A stretch of 64,000 nucleotides of DNA from JAOUGY01 sp963792365. Lineage in GTDB: Bacteria > Actinomycetota > Acidimicrobiia > Spongiisociales > ZC4RG35. The translations under genes were made by a program, and so were the position numbers. The DNA is taken from positions 310,001 through 374,000 of the forward strand of contig CAWBVW010000005.1 in NCBI GenBank assembly GCA_963792365.1, written 5' to 3'. Shown here one piece after another: positions 41,412 to 50,565 of this stretch. Every line of letters begins with the position of its first letter. Positions within the stretch are counted from its first letter, which is position 1. A model generated the notes under the pieces. It did not search any database. It saw only the letters and a program-made list of their open reading frames with translations, and was not told where the DNA came from.

Positions 41412-43472
41412 TCAGGAAGGGAGGCCGCCGGCGACGGCCCCCGTCAACTGTGCCGTCGCGGCGGAGTGGTCGGGCCCACCGACCGGCAGGACCATGGTGA
41501 AGCGCGACCCTCGACCTGGCAGGCTGTCCACCGAGATGCTCCCCCCGTGCAACCCGACCAGTTTGGAGGCGATCGCCAAGCCCAAGCCCGAACCTTCCTG
41601 CTGGCGGGAGAGGCTTCCGTCGACCTGGAGGAAAGGTTCGAACAGCAGGTGCTGGCTCTCGAGGTCGATTCCGATCCCGGTGTCCCACACGGTCACGGCG
41701 ATCTGCTCGGCCCGCCCCTCCAGCTCCACGCCCATGCGGCCGCCGCGTTCGGTGAACTTCACAGCGTTGGATGCCAGATTGACCAGGATCTGGAGCAGCC
41801 GACGCCGATCGCCGACCACCACCGACTCGTTCCCGACCGGGGCCAGATCGACCGAGACTCCGCGCCGAGCGGCCAGCGGCCGGATCAGGTCGAGCGTCTC
41901 ACCGATCACCGATGTCAGGTCACAGGGGCCAAGCTCGAGCTCGACCCTGTCGGCGTCGAGCTTGGCCAGATCGAGCACGTCGTTGATGAGTCCAAGCAGA
42001 TGCTGACCGGAGGCCGAGATCTGGTCGACGTATTCGGACTGTTTGTCGGAGAGTTCGCCGAACGTGCGACGCCCGAGGACGCTGCTCAGACCGATGATGG
42101 CGTTGAGGGGAGTGCGAAGCTCGTGACTCATCCCAGCCAGGAACTCGTCTTTGAGCCGTGCGGTGCGGGCGAGCGCCACGTTCTCGGTTCGCATCCGTTC
42201 GGCCTCGAGTCGGGCGGTGATGTCGTGGCCGACCAGCACCGCCCCCCGGCTGCCGTCCGGCCCCATCCTCGCCGTCACGATGAACGCCACGGTGCGTGGA
42301 GGCGATCCAATCGTCACCGTGGCCTCTCCGGTCTCCAGCTCGCCGGCGGCAACCGCCTCCACGGCTCGGCGAGTACGGCTGGACTCGACATCGGGCGTGC
42401 AGACCACCCCGCACAGATCCTCGAAGCGGGCGGCGGTAGCCACCTCACGGGACAGGCCGGTGAGCTCGACCATCGCCCGGTTCCACTCGGTGATCCAGCC
42501 GGCGGCGTCCACCGCGACGATCGGACTGGTGGTCGAGTCGACCAGGCGAGTGAGGTTGTCGGACATCCGGGTCACCGCCTGTCGTTCCCGCTCCCACCGA
42601 ACCAGCACGACCACCACCAGGGTCGCCAGGGCCGCGCCTACGGCGAGGATCACCAGGCTGACAGGGCGGAGCGGGAACAAGGGCCACCCGTCAGTCGGAA
42701 GGGCTCCCACCTGCCACGTGCCGTTGGGAACCAGGACGTCGAGCAGCACAGGGTTGCGATCGAAGACGCGCACATCACCCCAGAACACCTCACCTTCGGC
42801 TCCGAGCCCGTCACGTCCCCTCAGCGCGTACGTGAACCCGTTTCGCTCGCTCGAGGCGAGACCTGCCTCCCGGGCAACTTCCTCGAAGTTCAAGACCACG
42901 GTCGCGAACCCCCAGAAGGAATCGTCGTCGAGGTAGATCGGAGTCCGGCCGACCAGACCGGTGCCACCCTGCACCAGCTCGAAGGGCCCGGCGAGGACGA
43001 ACCGGCGTTCGTCGATTGCCCGCCGCACGGCCGGACCCCGCACCGGATCCGCCAGGAGATCGTGACCGAGCGCGGCCTCGTTCCCTTCCAGCGGAAAGAC
43101 GAACGTGACGACCGCATCGGGCGCCAACTGGAGGCTGCGCACGGCGGCATCATCCCCGGTTGCCCCCAGATATGATCGATGGCTCTCCGCCAGGCCCCTG
43201 GCGAAGTGATCGAACTCGCTCGCCACATCGCCTCGGTGTGCGATGGAGAGGGCCGCGAGCGCATCGGGCAGCACCAGCCGGTTGGCCAGGGCCGATTCGA
43301 GCGCGGCGCGCACGTTACTCACATCTGACACCGTCTGGGCGCGAACCCGTTCCCGATACTGCGTGTGCTCTGCATAGGCGACGACGAGGGCTCCGACCAT
43401 CACCAGCAGGGCGGCACCGGCGACGAGCAGCGAGGACTGGCGGCGGATGAGGGCGAGGAAGGGGCGTGGCAA
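41412..43472 (-). CDS. CHASE-domain PAS sensor histidine kinase
   Basis: A 686-residue membrane kinase. A first helix (residues ~14-34) and a second (~270-292) bracket an extracellular CHASE domain, with landmarks SEFDHFARGLAESH, VVTFVFPLEGNEAALGHDLL and the RFVLAGPFELVQGGTGLVGR segment. A PAS domain (~305-425), HisKA (MSHELRTPLN, His450) and HATPase (NLASNAVKFT, VWDTGIGI, GSGLGLAIA) follow. CHASE domains sense small extracellular molecules. The start is TTG with GGAAG before it. Its own promoter lies at 43504-43531, although it also follows the hybrid kinase on the same strand. Confidence 0.92.
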   Translation of the reverse strand: MPRPFLALIRRQSSLLVAGAALLVMVGALVVAYAEHTQYRERVRAQTVSDVSNVRAALESALANRLVLPDALAALSIAHRGDVASEFDHFARGLAESHRSYLGATGDDAAVRSLQLAPDAVVTFVFPLEGNEAALGHDLLADPVRGPAVRRAIDERRFVLAGPFELVQGGTGLVGRTPIYLDDDSFWGFATVVLNFEEVAREAGLASSERNGFTYALRGRDGLGAEGEVFWGDVRVFDRNPVLLDVLVPNGTWQVGALPTDGWPLFPLRPVSLVILAVGAALATLVVVVLVRWERERQAVTRMSDNLTRLVDSTTSPIVAVDAAGWITEWNRAMVELTGLSREVATAARFEDLCGVVCTPDVESSRTRRAVEAVAAGELETGEATVTIGSPPRTVAFIVTARMGPDGSRGAVLVGHDITARLEAERMRTENVALARTARLKDEFLAGMSHELRTPLNAIIGLSSVLGRRTFGELSDKQSEYVDQISASGQHLLGLINDVLDLAKLDADRVELELGPCDLTSVIGETLDLIRPLAARRGVSVDLAPVGNESVVVGDRRRLLQILVNLASNAVKFTERGGRMGVELEGRAEQIAVTVWDTGIGIDLESQHLLFEPFLQVDGSLSRQQEGSGLGLAIASKLVGLHGGSISVDSLPGRGSRFTMVLPVGGPDHSAATAQLTGAVAGGLPS

Positions 43473-43503
43473 TGGGACTTCCGTCTGATCGGCTCCGCAC
43501 CGA

Positions 43504-43531
43504 AGAATACTATGACGTTTTATAGCGTCAA
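43504..43531 (-). promoter_or_regulatory. Promoter with TGACG inverted repeat, CHASE kinase gene
   Basis: On the minus strand TTGACG (43526-43531) and TATTCT (43504-43509) are 16 bases apart. The spacer holds TATAAA and ends in CGTCAT, making an inverted repeat TGACG-N8-CGTCA (43513-43530) that overlaps the stop codon of the upstream hybrid kinase. A transcript would begin about 25 bases before the TTG start. Confidence 0.6.
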
Positions 43532-45996
43532 GCGGGAACCAGGTATCGCTCGACCACGCTCAACACCGTTGCGGGGTCACACGGCTTGGAGAGGTATTCG
43601 TTGCACCCGGCGGCGAGGCATCGCTCGGCATCACCATTCATCGCCAGGGCGGTGAGGGCGATCACCGGGATGTGGCCTGTCTCCGGGCGCTGCTTGAGCT
43701 CGCGGGTTGCGGACAGGCCGTCTCGCCTGGGCATCTGGACGTCCATCAGGATCAGGTCAGGTGCAGAATCGAGTGCCCGCTCGACGGCTTCGTTCCCGTC
43801 GACGGCCGACACCACCTCGAGCCCGTGTGCCTCCAGATAGTCGGTGATGAGCATGCGGTTGACGTCATTGTCCTCGACCACCAGCACCCGTCCCGGGCCT
43901 GGTCGGCGACCGGCTTCATCCTCGCCGGGGGAATCTCCGTGCGGCTCTTCCATCTCGTCCCCGGCGATCGGGAGCCGGAAGTGGAATCGAGACCCAACAC
44001 CCAGCGTGCTGTCGACCCGCAGGGTCCCGCCCTGCGCCTCGATCAAACGACGACTCAGTGCCAACCCCAGGCCCGTTCCCTCATGGCGGCGGTCGAGCGA
44101 GGCGTCCACCTGCTGGAAGGGGAGAAACACCTCCTCGAGACGGTCTGCCGGGATCCCTATCCCGGTGTCCGACACGGTGACCTCGACCTGGCCGTCGCTC
44201 ACGCCTGCCGTCACCGCGACCCTTCCTCCCGCAGGGGTGAACTTCACCCCATTGCCGAGGAGGTTGACGAGCACTTGCCGGGTTCTTCGCTGGTCGGCGA
44301 CTACGGCGGGGAGGCCGGCCGGAAGGTCGCAGTCGAGTGCCACCCCCTTCGAGACCGCCGACTCCCGGACGATTCCCATCGCCTGGTCGACGAGAGCCGG
44401 TACCTCGAGGGGGGACAGGTCGGGCTCGAGCCGGTCGGCCTCGATCTTGGCGAGGTCGAGCACATCGTTGATCAACGACAGCAGGTGCTTTCCGGAGGTC
44501 TCGATCTGCGTGACGTACTCCTCCTGTTTGGGCACCAACGGTCCATGGGTCCCGCGCAGCAGGATCGACGAGAGACCGATGACACCGTTGAGCGGGGTAC
44601 GCAGCTCGTGGCTCATGCCTGCGAGGAACTCGTCTTTGGAGCGGCTGGCCCGCTCGGCGGCTTCCTTGGCTCGCCGCAATGCGTCCTCCGTCAACTTGCG
44701 CTCGGTGATGTCGCGGACGACGGCGGTCACGGTGATCTTCCCGTCGATGTGGAACGATCCGAGGCTGACTTCCACCGGGAACACGTCACCAGAACGATGC
44801 CGGAGCGAGAGTTCCTGCGGCGCTCCGGCCGCATCCAGCCCCATCGCCAGTTGCTCATACTCGGCGACGTGCTCGGCCGGGATCAGGCGGCGGACGTCGT
44901 CACCGACGATCTCGGCGGCGCGATAGCCGAAGAGCTGCTCGGCCGCCGGATTGAACGCCTCCACCAAGCCTGACTCCTGGAACACGATCACCGCATCCAC
45001 CGCCGCCTCGACCACAGCACGGAACCGCTGCTCGCGCACCCGCTCTCGCTCTTCGGATTCGGCGCGTGCCCGACGTTCTCGGATCGCTTCGACGATGCTG
45101 CCAACGGTGGTCAGGAAGGGCTCGAGGAACGCAGCCACCTCCAGGGAGTACCCGGAAGGTCGGTTGGCCAGAGCAACCACTGCGATCACCTCGGGACCCT
45201 TGAAGACCGGGACCCCGAGAAACGCGTCGAGCGGCGGGTGCCCATAGGGTCTACCCCCCTGGCGCGGGTCGGAGATGGGGTCGTTGCTGACGACCGGACC
45301 GGCATCGAGCACCACCCGGCCGAACAGCGTTTCGAGGTTGTGGAACTCCATGCGGCGGGGTCCGAGCCGCTCGTACATCTCCCGGGTGGCCTCGTTCCAT
45401 GCAATGTTGGTCATCGCCGTCGAGCGCAGAAACCTGCCGTCGCCCTCTCCCAGGACTTCGGCGATGAACCCGTACTCGCTCTCGGTCAGCGACAGCAGCA
45501 CGTCGAGCAGGTCGTCGAACACGATGCCGGCTTCCACGCCGGTGAGGAACCGATTCTGGGCTGCGGTCACCGCGTCCAGGAGACGATTGCTCTCGGCCAG
45601 CCGGCGATCGCTCTCCCGTCGGTTGGTGATGTCCTCCAGCACACCCTCGTAGTAGAGGACGGTGCCATCCTCCGACGCGACGCCGCGCGAGGAGACCCGA
45701 ACCCAGATCTCGGTGCCATCGAGCCGGCGCAGTCGGATCTCCTCGGGAGCGATGGCCTCGCCCGCGGCAACCCGGTTCACCATGTGATCGCGCTCACGTG
45801 GATCGATGTACAGCGTGCGCACGTCGAGCTCCGCCAACTGCTCCATCGAGCGCGCACCGATCAGGTCGAGCATCCGTGGATTGGCCGCCACGAACCGCCC
45901 AGCCGGGGTGGTTCGGTACACCGCCACGGGGAGCCGCCACAAGAGGGCGTCGAGGCCCCCGGGGGCGTCGAGGTCGGTCATCGGAAACACGTCCAT
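43528..45996 (-). CDS. PAS-GAF-PAS hybrid histidine kinase with receiver
   Basis: An 822-residue soluble kinase starting MDVFPMTDLDAPGG. An N-terminal PAS domain (~15-135) with the PAC-type LRRLDGTEIWVRV segment, a GAF-like domain (~150-325, LGVPVFKGPEVIAVVALANR), and a second PAS (~330-450) precede HisKA (GMSHELRTPLNGVIGLSS), HATPase (NLLGNGVKFTPAGGRV, VSDTGIGIP, GTGLGLALSRRL) and a C-terminal receiver with LILMDVQMPRRDGL and SKPCD. No membrane segments, so it integrates internal signals. A second start, MTDLDAPGG, five codons later, is possible. It lies 47 bases below the XRE-receiver gene and is probably its partner. Confidence 0.92.
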   Translation of the reverse strand: MDVFPMTDLDAPGGLDALLWRLPVAVYRTTPAGRFVAANPRMLDLIGARSMEQLAELDVRTLYIDPRERDHMVNRVAAGEAIAPEEIRLRRLDGTEIWVRVSSRGVASEDGTVLYYEGVLEDITNRRESDRRLAESNRLLDAVTAAQNRFLTGVEAGIVFDDLLDVLLSLTESEYGFIAEVLGEGDGRFLRSTAMTNIAWNEATREMYERLGPRRMEFHNLETLFGRVVLDAGPVVSNDPISDPRQGGRPYGHPPLDAFLGVPVFKGPEVIAVVALANRPSGYSLEVAAFLEPFLTTVGSIVEAIRERRARAESEERERVREQRFRAVVEAAVDAVIVFQESGLVEAFNPAAEQLFGYRAAEIVGDDVRRLIPAEHVAEYEQLAMGLDAAGAPQELSLRHRSGDVFPVEVSLGSFHIDGKITVTAVVRDITERKLTEDALRRAKEAAERASRSKDEFLAGMSHELRTPLNGVIGLSSILLRGTHGPLVPKQEEYVTQIETSGKHLLSLINDVLDLAKIEADRLEPDLSPLEVPALVDQAMGIVRESAVSKGVALDCDLPAGLPAVVADQRRTRQVLVNLLGNGVKFTPAGGRVAVTAGVSDGQVEVTVSDTGIGIPADRLEEVFLPFQQVDASLDRRHEGTGLGLALSRRLIEAQGGTLRVDSTLGVGSRFHFRLPIAGDEMEEPHGDSPGEDEAGRRPGPGRVLVVEDNDVNRMLITDYLEAHGLEVVSAVDGNEAVERALDSAPDLILMDVQMPRRDGLSATRELKQRPETGHIPVIALTALAMNGDAERCLAAGCNEYLSKPCDPATVLSVVERYLVPA

Positions 45997-46042
45997 GTTC
46001 GAGGAAAGGCATCGGGATACACGGCCGCTTCCTTGACCCCGA

Positions 46043-46600
46043 TCACGCCTGGCGGAGCCGGGCGGCGATCGCCTCGACCAGCGAGACGACGTCGAGCGGC
46101 TTGGCGAGCAGGTCGTGACCGAGGTCCCCCGCACGCGCCAGCAGTCGTTCGTCGGTCGATGACGTGATAAACACCACCTCGGTCCGTTCCAGGCCTTTGA
46201 TGGCGGGGAGCCGGCGGGCCACCTCGATGCCGTCGATTCCAGGCATGAGGATGTCGAGGAAGATCAGGGCAGGACGCAGCGAGCCGCAGCGCACCAGACC
46301 CTCCCACCCGTTGAGAGCCGACTCGACCGTGATCGCTGGGTCGACCTCCCGGGCGGCAGCATCGATGATCGCCCCCGTGGCAGGGTCATCGTCGATCACG
46401 AGCACGGTGATCTCCGAAGTGATCCCGAGATCGACGGCGAGCTGCTCGAGCGCCCGGCGATGATCGGGGCGGGGACTCGAACGTCCCCGTTCCCAGGCGT
46501 TCACGGTTGGGAACGACACCCCGAGCCGGCGGGCCAGTGCCTCCTGAGTGTCGCCTCCCACCCGGCGGATCGCCGCCACCAACTCGGCAGTAGAAAGCAT
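46043..46600 (-). CDS. XRE helix-turn-helix fused N-terminally to a receiver
   Basis: A 185-residue protein with unusual domain order. Residues 1-55 form an XRE/Cro-type helix-turn-helix (TQEALARRLGVSFPTVNAWE then RGRSSPRP, the classic A..LGVS..TV..WERG pattern). Residues ~65-185 are a CheY-like receiver with VIDDDPATGAI, phospho-acceptor Asp116 in FLDILMPGIDGIEVA, and LLAKPLD. In most response regulators the DNA-binding part follows the receiver; here it comes first. The fused arrangement predicts a phosphorylation-controlled DNA-binding protein, possibly of the TTTATA sites nearby. It precedes the hybrid kinase gene on the same strand. Confidence 0.9.
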   Translation of the reverse strand: MLSTAELVAAIRRVGGDTQEALARRLGVSFPTVNAWERGRSSPRPDHRRALEQLAVDLGITSEITVLVIDDDPATGAIIDAAAREVDPAITVESALNGWEGLVRCGSLRPALIFLDILMPGIDGIEVARRLPAIKGLERTEVVFITSSTDERLLARAGDLGHDLLAKPLDVVSLVEAIAARLRQA

Positions 46601-46606
46601 CAGCGC

Positions 46607-46634
46607 ATGATAGGTGTTTATAAAGTGCTGTCCA
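46607..46634 (-). promoter_or_regulatory. Promoter with TTTATAAA spacer, XRE-receiver gene
   Basis: On the minus strand TGGACA (46629-46634) and TATCAT (46607-46612) are 16 bases apart, a near-consensus pair. The spacer contains the 8-base palindrome TTTATAAA. The -10 ends six bases before the ATG, so the transcript is leaderless. It sits at the end of the glycosyltransferase gene upstream. Confidence 0.65.
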
Positions 46635-47835
46635 GACGCTCATGCCGGCAGGCGGGAAGCGCCTCGCCCAGCAAGGCAGAGGCCGATCCGAGGACCATCC
46701 GGCCGATGTGGACCAGGTACCAGTCGACCACGTCGTCGATCGACAGGCCCCGCGCAGCTCTGTGGTTGTGCTCGGCAATCGCCCGGCGGACGGACTCGTC
46801 GTCCAGGACCGCAGCGATGGCCCGAGCCAGGTCGAACGGGTCGTCCGGCTCGAAGAACACCCCGGTGTAGCCTTCGTCCTCGATCAGCCCTTGCAGGTCG
46901 CCAATCCGCGGCAGCACAGGTGCGCATCCGTACGAGCCCGCCTGGTGGAGTACTCCCGAGCTGCCGGTGGTGGCCGTGTACGGAAAGACTGTCAGACCCG
47001 CCTCCCGGAAGACCGATTCCACCTCGCCTTCGGCGACATAGCCGGTGAAGCGGATCCCCGACCGGCCCATCCGACGCTCGACCTCGGCTAGGTAGCCAGG
47101 CGTGTTGGGACTATCCGTTCCAGCGATTACCAGCTCCACCTCTGGTCGGTCGAGCAGCCGGAGCGCCTCGATCAGCACTTCCACCCGCTTGTAGGTACCG
47201 AATTTCCCGAACGCCACGACCCGGTTCGGGTGGGCGGGAGCCCGGGGCGGAGCAGGGACGTCGAACGACCCATGCGGGGTGAGCGCCACGTTGGTGGCCC
47301 GGTACTTGCAGCGCAGGATCTCCACATAACCGGGCATGGTGGTGGTCACCAGATTGGAGCGCAGTACCAGCCACGTGACCGCCGATCCGATCGCCCGGAT
47401 CAGACGCTCGACCGCCGGGGTTGCCCCGAACCCCGCGGCGCCGAGGTCGACGGTCTCGACGAGGTTGTGGAGCAGGGTGATGGACTTGATCCCGGTGAGC
47501 CGGGCGACCAGAGGCGACAGCAACCCGAGGGTGGCCGCCACCTTTCCCGATCCGAACGACGTGAAGTGGGCATTGAACAGCACGACGTCGGCGCCGGCCC
47601 GGCGAGCGGCCCGAGCGATGCGGACCGGGTTCGAGAGCGCGTCGAATCGCCACACCGGCACCACTTCGACACCTTCGATCTCCGGATAGGCGTGATCATG
47701 CCGGTCCTCGACCAGCGCCACCACCCGGACGCCGTTCTTCCGCCCCAGGGCGGCGAGCAGGTGAAGCCCGTACTCGGACAGTGTGGTGGGCGACGGCGAC
47801 AGGGCCGTCACCACGGCTACGGTGACCTCAGGCAT
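46618..47835 (-). CDS. Glycosyltransferase family 4 enzyme
   Basis: A 405-residue GT-B fold retaining glycosyltransferase. It starts MPEVTVAVVTALSPSPTTLS, with an N-terminal domain ending near NVALTPHGSFDVPAPP (the TPHG histidine-glycine), and a C-terminal domain reading RVVAFGKFGTYKRVEVLIEA (family hallmark G.....K....LI.A), VELVIAGTD, RFTGYVAEGEVESVFREAGL and VFPYTATTGSSGVLHQAGSY (donor-sugar-binding E/S-x7-E-type region). It overlaps the GT2 gene by eight bases. As part of the block with flippase, it likely adds a sugar to a membrane-linked glycan in the cytoplasm. Confidence 0.9.
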   Translation of the reverse strand: MPEVTVAVVTALSPSPTTLSEYGLHLLAALGRKNGVRVVALVEDRHDHAYPEIEGVEVVPVWRFDALSNPVRIARAARRAGADVVLFNAHFTSFGSGKVAATLGLLSPLVARLTGIKSITLLHNLVETVDLGAAGFGATPAVERLIRAIGSAVTWLVLRSNLVTTTMPGYVEILRCKYRATNVALTPHGSFDVPAPPRAPAHPNRVVAFGKFGTYKRVEVLIEALRLLDRPEVELVIAGTDSPNTPGYLAEVERRMGRSGIRFTGYVAEGEVESVFREAGLTVFPYTATTGSSGVLHQAGSYGCAPVLPRIGDLQGLIEDEGYTGVFFEPDDPFDLARAIAAVLDDESVRRAIAEHNHRAARGLSIDDVVDWYLVHIGRMVLGSASALLGEALPACRHERLDSTL

Positions 47836-48601
47836 CGGCGTACACCCCCGACAGGGCGTTCCAGCGGATACGGGCGATCGACTGGAGGAATCGGACGATC
47901 TCCTTCTTGGTGTCGACCTTTGAGCCGGGAGCGTCGTACCAGCGGACGGGCACTTCGACGATGCGTAGGCCCTTTCTTCCCGCCAAGTACAGGATCTCCA
48001 GGTCGAAGGAGAACCCGAGGACGGTCTGCGCCCGGAACAGGGTCCGGGCGGCCCGGGCGGTGAACAGCTTGAAGCCGCACTGGGTGTCCTTGACCGGCAC
48101 CCCCAGCCCGAGCTTCACGATCTGCTGAAGGCCGGACGTGAGGATGCGGCGGAGCCCGGAGCGATGCTCCACGGTCGCCCCGGACTCCTTGCGGGATCCG
48201 ATGGCCACATCGGCCCCGCCCTCGATCGCCCCCACCAGCCGGTCCAACTCCTCGACCGGCGTCGAGCAGTCGGCATCGGCGAACAACACGAGATCACCCC
48301 GGGCGGCGAACACCCCGCGACGAACCGCCGAGCCCTTGCCGCCATTGCGATCGGCGCGCAACACCCGGATGTTGGCATGGTCGAGCATCTCCACCAGCGC
48401 CACCGTCTCGTCGCTCGACCCGTCGTCGGCCACGATCAACTCCCAGGCGACCTCGCTGCGCGACAGGTGGGCGGCGAAAGCACCGATCGTCGGCACGATG
48501 CGCTGTTTCTCGTTGAACGCCGGAATCACCACGCTGAGGTGGGGTCGACGGTCGTCCCGCTGGTCGCGCCAGCGGCGGTAGGTGTCGTAGTCCATCTGCA
48601 T
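47828..48601 (-). CDS. Glycosyltransferase family 2, polyprenyl-phosphate glucosyl/mannosyl transferase-like
   Basis: A 257-residue GT-A enzyme. It starts MQMDYDTYRRWRDQRDDRRP; the catalytic domain shows LSVVIPAFNEKQRI, LIVADDGSSDETV, the DxD-type FADADCSTPVEE and the DTQCGFKLFTARAARTLF block, which together with VRWYDAPGSKVD matches dolichyl-phosphate glucosyl- or mannosyl-transferases (ALG5/DPM type). There is no C-terminal membrane segment. Such enzymes charge a polyprenyl phosphate with one sugar to serve as donor for membrane GT-C enzymes, which fits the 1061-residue GT-C-like protein in the same operon. Confidence 0.9.
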   Translation of the reverse strand: MQMDYDTYRRWRDQRDDRRPHLSVVIPAFNEKQRIVPTIGAFAAHLSRSEVAWELIVADDGSSDETVALVEMLDHANIRVLRADRNGGKGSAVRRGVFAARGDLVLFADADCSTPVEELDRLVGAIEGGADVAIGSRKESGATVEHRSGLRRILTSGLQQIVKLGLGVPVKDTQCGFKLFTARAARTLFRAQTVLGFSFDLEILYLAGRKGLRIVEVPVRWYDAPGSKVDTKKEIVRFLQSIARIRWNALSGVYADA

Positions 48602-49357
48602 TCATCCTTGTTCGTGTTTGGTTCTCGCCCGTGTCACGAGGAGAGAGGCTGCCGAGGCGACGGCGACCGCCGCCACGACGGCGGGAACGGCTACGGTCCG
48701 GATCCCGGACCAGTCGCCGAAGAAGAACGCGTCGGATGCGGCGTCGATGGCCGTGTCCGTGAGCGTGGTGGGTCCGGCGGCGGGCTCGACCGGTGTCAAC
48801 GCTGTGTCGGTCACCACCCGGTGGCGCAGATGCCAGCTTCCGTCGACCTGCACCATGACGAGGATGGCGGCCTCGGCCCTCACCAACCGTTCACCAGAGC
48901 CGGCATCAACGGTCAGGCTCGCCCGATCTGCCAGCTCGACCAGTTGGCCGTCGGCAGAGTGGAAGAGGACGCGCAGGTGATGCCGCCGCTCGATGACCTC
49001 CACCGTCGCCGACCCGGCAGCCGCCTGGAGGGCCGGGCCGGTGAGGTAGGCCTCGGGTGAGACCCCGTCCATCCTATGCTCGCCATCGAGGATGGCCAGC
49101 GCCGACAGGTACGACTCCGCGATGGCGCCACGAAGCCCGTCGTCCACCGGGCGAGCGAGTCCGGGGGCGTCGGGATCCCACCCCACCGCCCCGGCGTCGA
49201 CTGCTCCGATGGCGGGTGTGTATCCGGCGGCGACGTCGGCACCGGTCCCCGTCGCTTCGACGAGGTCGCCGAGGCGGGCCAGCGTCAGCCAAGTTCCGGC
49301 CATCGCCAACACGCCCAGGATCACTGCCAGGACTTGCTTCAGCCGGGCGGTGTTCAT
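48602..49357 (-). CDS. Membrane-anchored protein of unknown family (251 aa)
   Basis: It has one N-terminal helix (KQVLAVILGVLAMAGTWLTL), an extracellular region of about 180 residues and a C-terminal helix (TVAVPAVVAAVAVASAASLL) followed by a short positively charged tail. The soluble part includes LRGAIAESYLSALAILDGEH, LRVLFHSADGQLVELADRAS and VMVQVDGSWHLRHRVV, a fold reminiscent of NTF2-like or Mce-associated domains, where a D-G-x-W-x-L/V-x-x-V ending is common. It overlaps the Ig-like gene by four bases and abuts the GT2 gene. Function unknown; position indicates an envelope role within the glycan operon. Confidence 0.75.
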   Translation of the reverse strand: MNTARLKQVLAVILGVLAMAGTWLTLARLGDLVEATGTGADVAAGYTPAIGAVDAGAVGWDPDAPGLARPVDDGLRGAIAESYLSALAILDGEHRMDGVSPEAYLTGPALQAAAGSATVEVIERRHHLRVLFHSADGQLVELADRASLTVDAGSGERLVRAEAAILVMVQVDGSWHLRHRVVTDTALTPVEPAAGPTTLTDTAIDAASDAFFFGDWSGIRTVAVPAVVAAVAVASAASLLVTRARTKHEQG

Positions 49358-50565
49358 GGCCCCTCGTCCACCCTGACCTCCAACATGGCCCCCCCGACCG
49401 AGACGTCGATCGTGTCGGCATCGCCGAGTTCGACCGAAAGCGCCGCGACACCCGAGCGGGTCAGCCCCACGACGGCGGTGCCGGCCGACGGCGTCACCAC
49501 GGTCACCGGAGTTCCATCGGGCACGAGCTGTCCGAGATCGCCCACCACCGGACCCACCCGTACCAGATCCGGCCCCGGCCTCACCTCGATCGCCACCGGC
49601 GGAACGGTGACCGCAACGGCCGGCGACAGCTCGACGGTGCGGCGGGCTGTCACTCCCCCCGACGACACCACGATCTCGAGCCTGCCCGGCTCGACGCCCA
49701 CTTCGAGCCGCGCCCGGGCCACACCGTTGACCGTCGTGGCCGTCTGGAAGCTGCGAGCTCCCCCCGGCGTCACCGTCTCAACCACGACCGCGGTGCCGTC
49801 GAGAACCGGATTGCCGAACCGATCGGTGAGGGGCGACGTCTTGAGGTCGATGAATGACACGCCGTCCGCCCGACCGGGTTCGGTCGTGATCTCGAAGTCC
49901 AGGTCCTCTATTGCGGCCGGGACCACCCGAAGCGTGCGCTCCGGGCCCGGGACCGATCCTGCGGTCGCCGTCACCAGGGCTGGTCCAGCCATTCGACGCG
50001 ATGGAATCCACCCCCACTGCAGTGTGACCCCTCGACGCATGGCGATCACGGCGACTACCCCGTCCGGCCATCGCGTCCTCACGGTGGCGCCCTCGTCGAC
50101 GACGGGGTTGCCGAGCCGGTCTACGGGAATGACCACGACCATCGAACGGTCCTCATCTCCTGCCACCACGGATCGGGAACCAACCATTGGCACCGGTGGC
50201 TCGACGACGTCGCCGGAGGTCAGGTCCACCGCGGTGGTCGCCCAGGTCCATCCCACTTGCACGGCGATGTCGAGCCGACCGGCAACGGCCGTGACATCCG
50301 GAGGGGCCATCAACACTGCCCGCCCGCCATTGACCGCCGCCCCGATCTCGACGGTCCGGTAGGCAGAGAAGAACACCGCGCGCAGCCTCGTCCCGTCGGC
50401 TACCGCCGCCTTCACGACCAACTCCAGCGCGCCGCCGGCTTCGATCTGGCTGGTGCCCTCGACCTCGAGGTGGGGGACGATCGGACGGGGCGCCGGGCTG
50501 TTGAGTCCACCAGCGCCCGCCAGCACGGCCGCGGCACACGCGAGGATCCCGAGAAGCCGCGTCAC
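49354..50565 (-). CDS. Secreted Ig-like repeat protein (403 aa)
   Basis: It has a signal peptide (MTRLLGILACAAAVLAGAGG) and then a beta-rich body. At least three repeats resemble bacterial invasin/Ig-like domains with the recurring pattern DRxGNPVxDGTxVxxxxxxG: IPVDRLGNPVVDEGATV, SPLTDRFGNPVLDGTAVV and DLGQLVPDGTPVTVV. Such domains in secreted proteins add rigid spacer or adhesive modules. There is no anchor other than the signal peptide. It is co-transcribed between the large GT-C-like gene and the anchored protein, overlapping both by four bases. Likely the extracellular structural or substrate protein of the operon. Confidence 0.82.
   Translation of the reverse strand: MTRLLGILACAAAVLAGAGGLNSPAPRPIVPHLEVEGTSQIEAGGALELVVKAAVADGTRLRAVFFSAYRTVEIGAAVNGGRAVLMAPPDVTAVAGRLDIAVQVGWTWATTAVDLTSGDVVEPPVPMVGSRSVVAGDEDRSMVVVIPVDRLGNPVVDEGATVRTRWPDGVVAVIAMRRGVTLQWGWIPSRRMAGPALVTATAGSVPGPERTLRVVPAAIEDLDFEITTEPGRADGVSFIDLKTSPLTDRFGNPVLDGTAVVVETVTPGGARSFQTATTVNGVARARLEVGVEPGRLEIVVSSGGVTARRTVELSPAVAVTVPPVAIEVRPGPDLVRVGPVVGDLGQLVPDGTPVTVVTPSAGTAVVGLTRSGVAALSVELGDADTIDVSVGGAMLEVRVDEGP

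Noticed and set aside
41466..43175. 569-residue plus-strand open frame opposite the CHASE kinase
   Set aside because: Shadow of a GC-rich gene: composition is proline-, arginine- and glycine-rich, no motif, and the minus strand encodes a clear histidine kinase.
43672..44973. 433-residue plus-strand open frame
   Set aside because: Antisense to the hybrid kinase; no domain.
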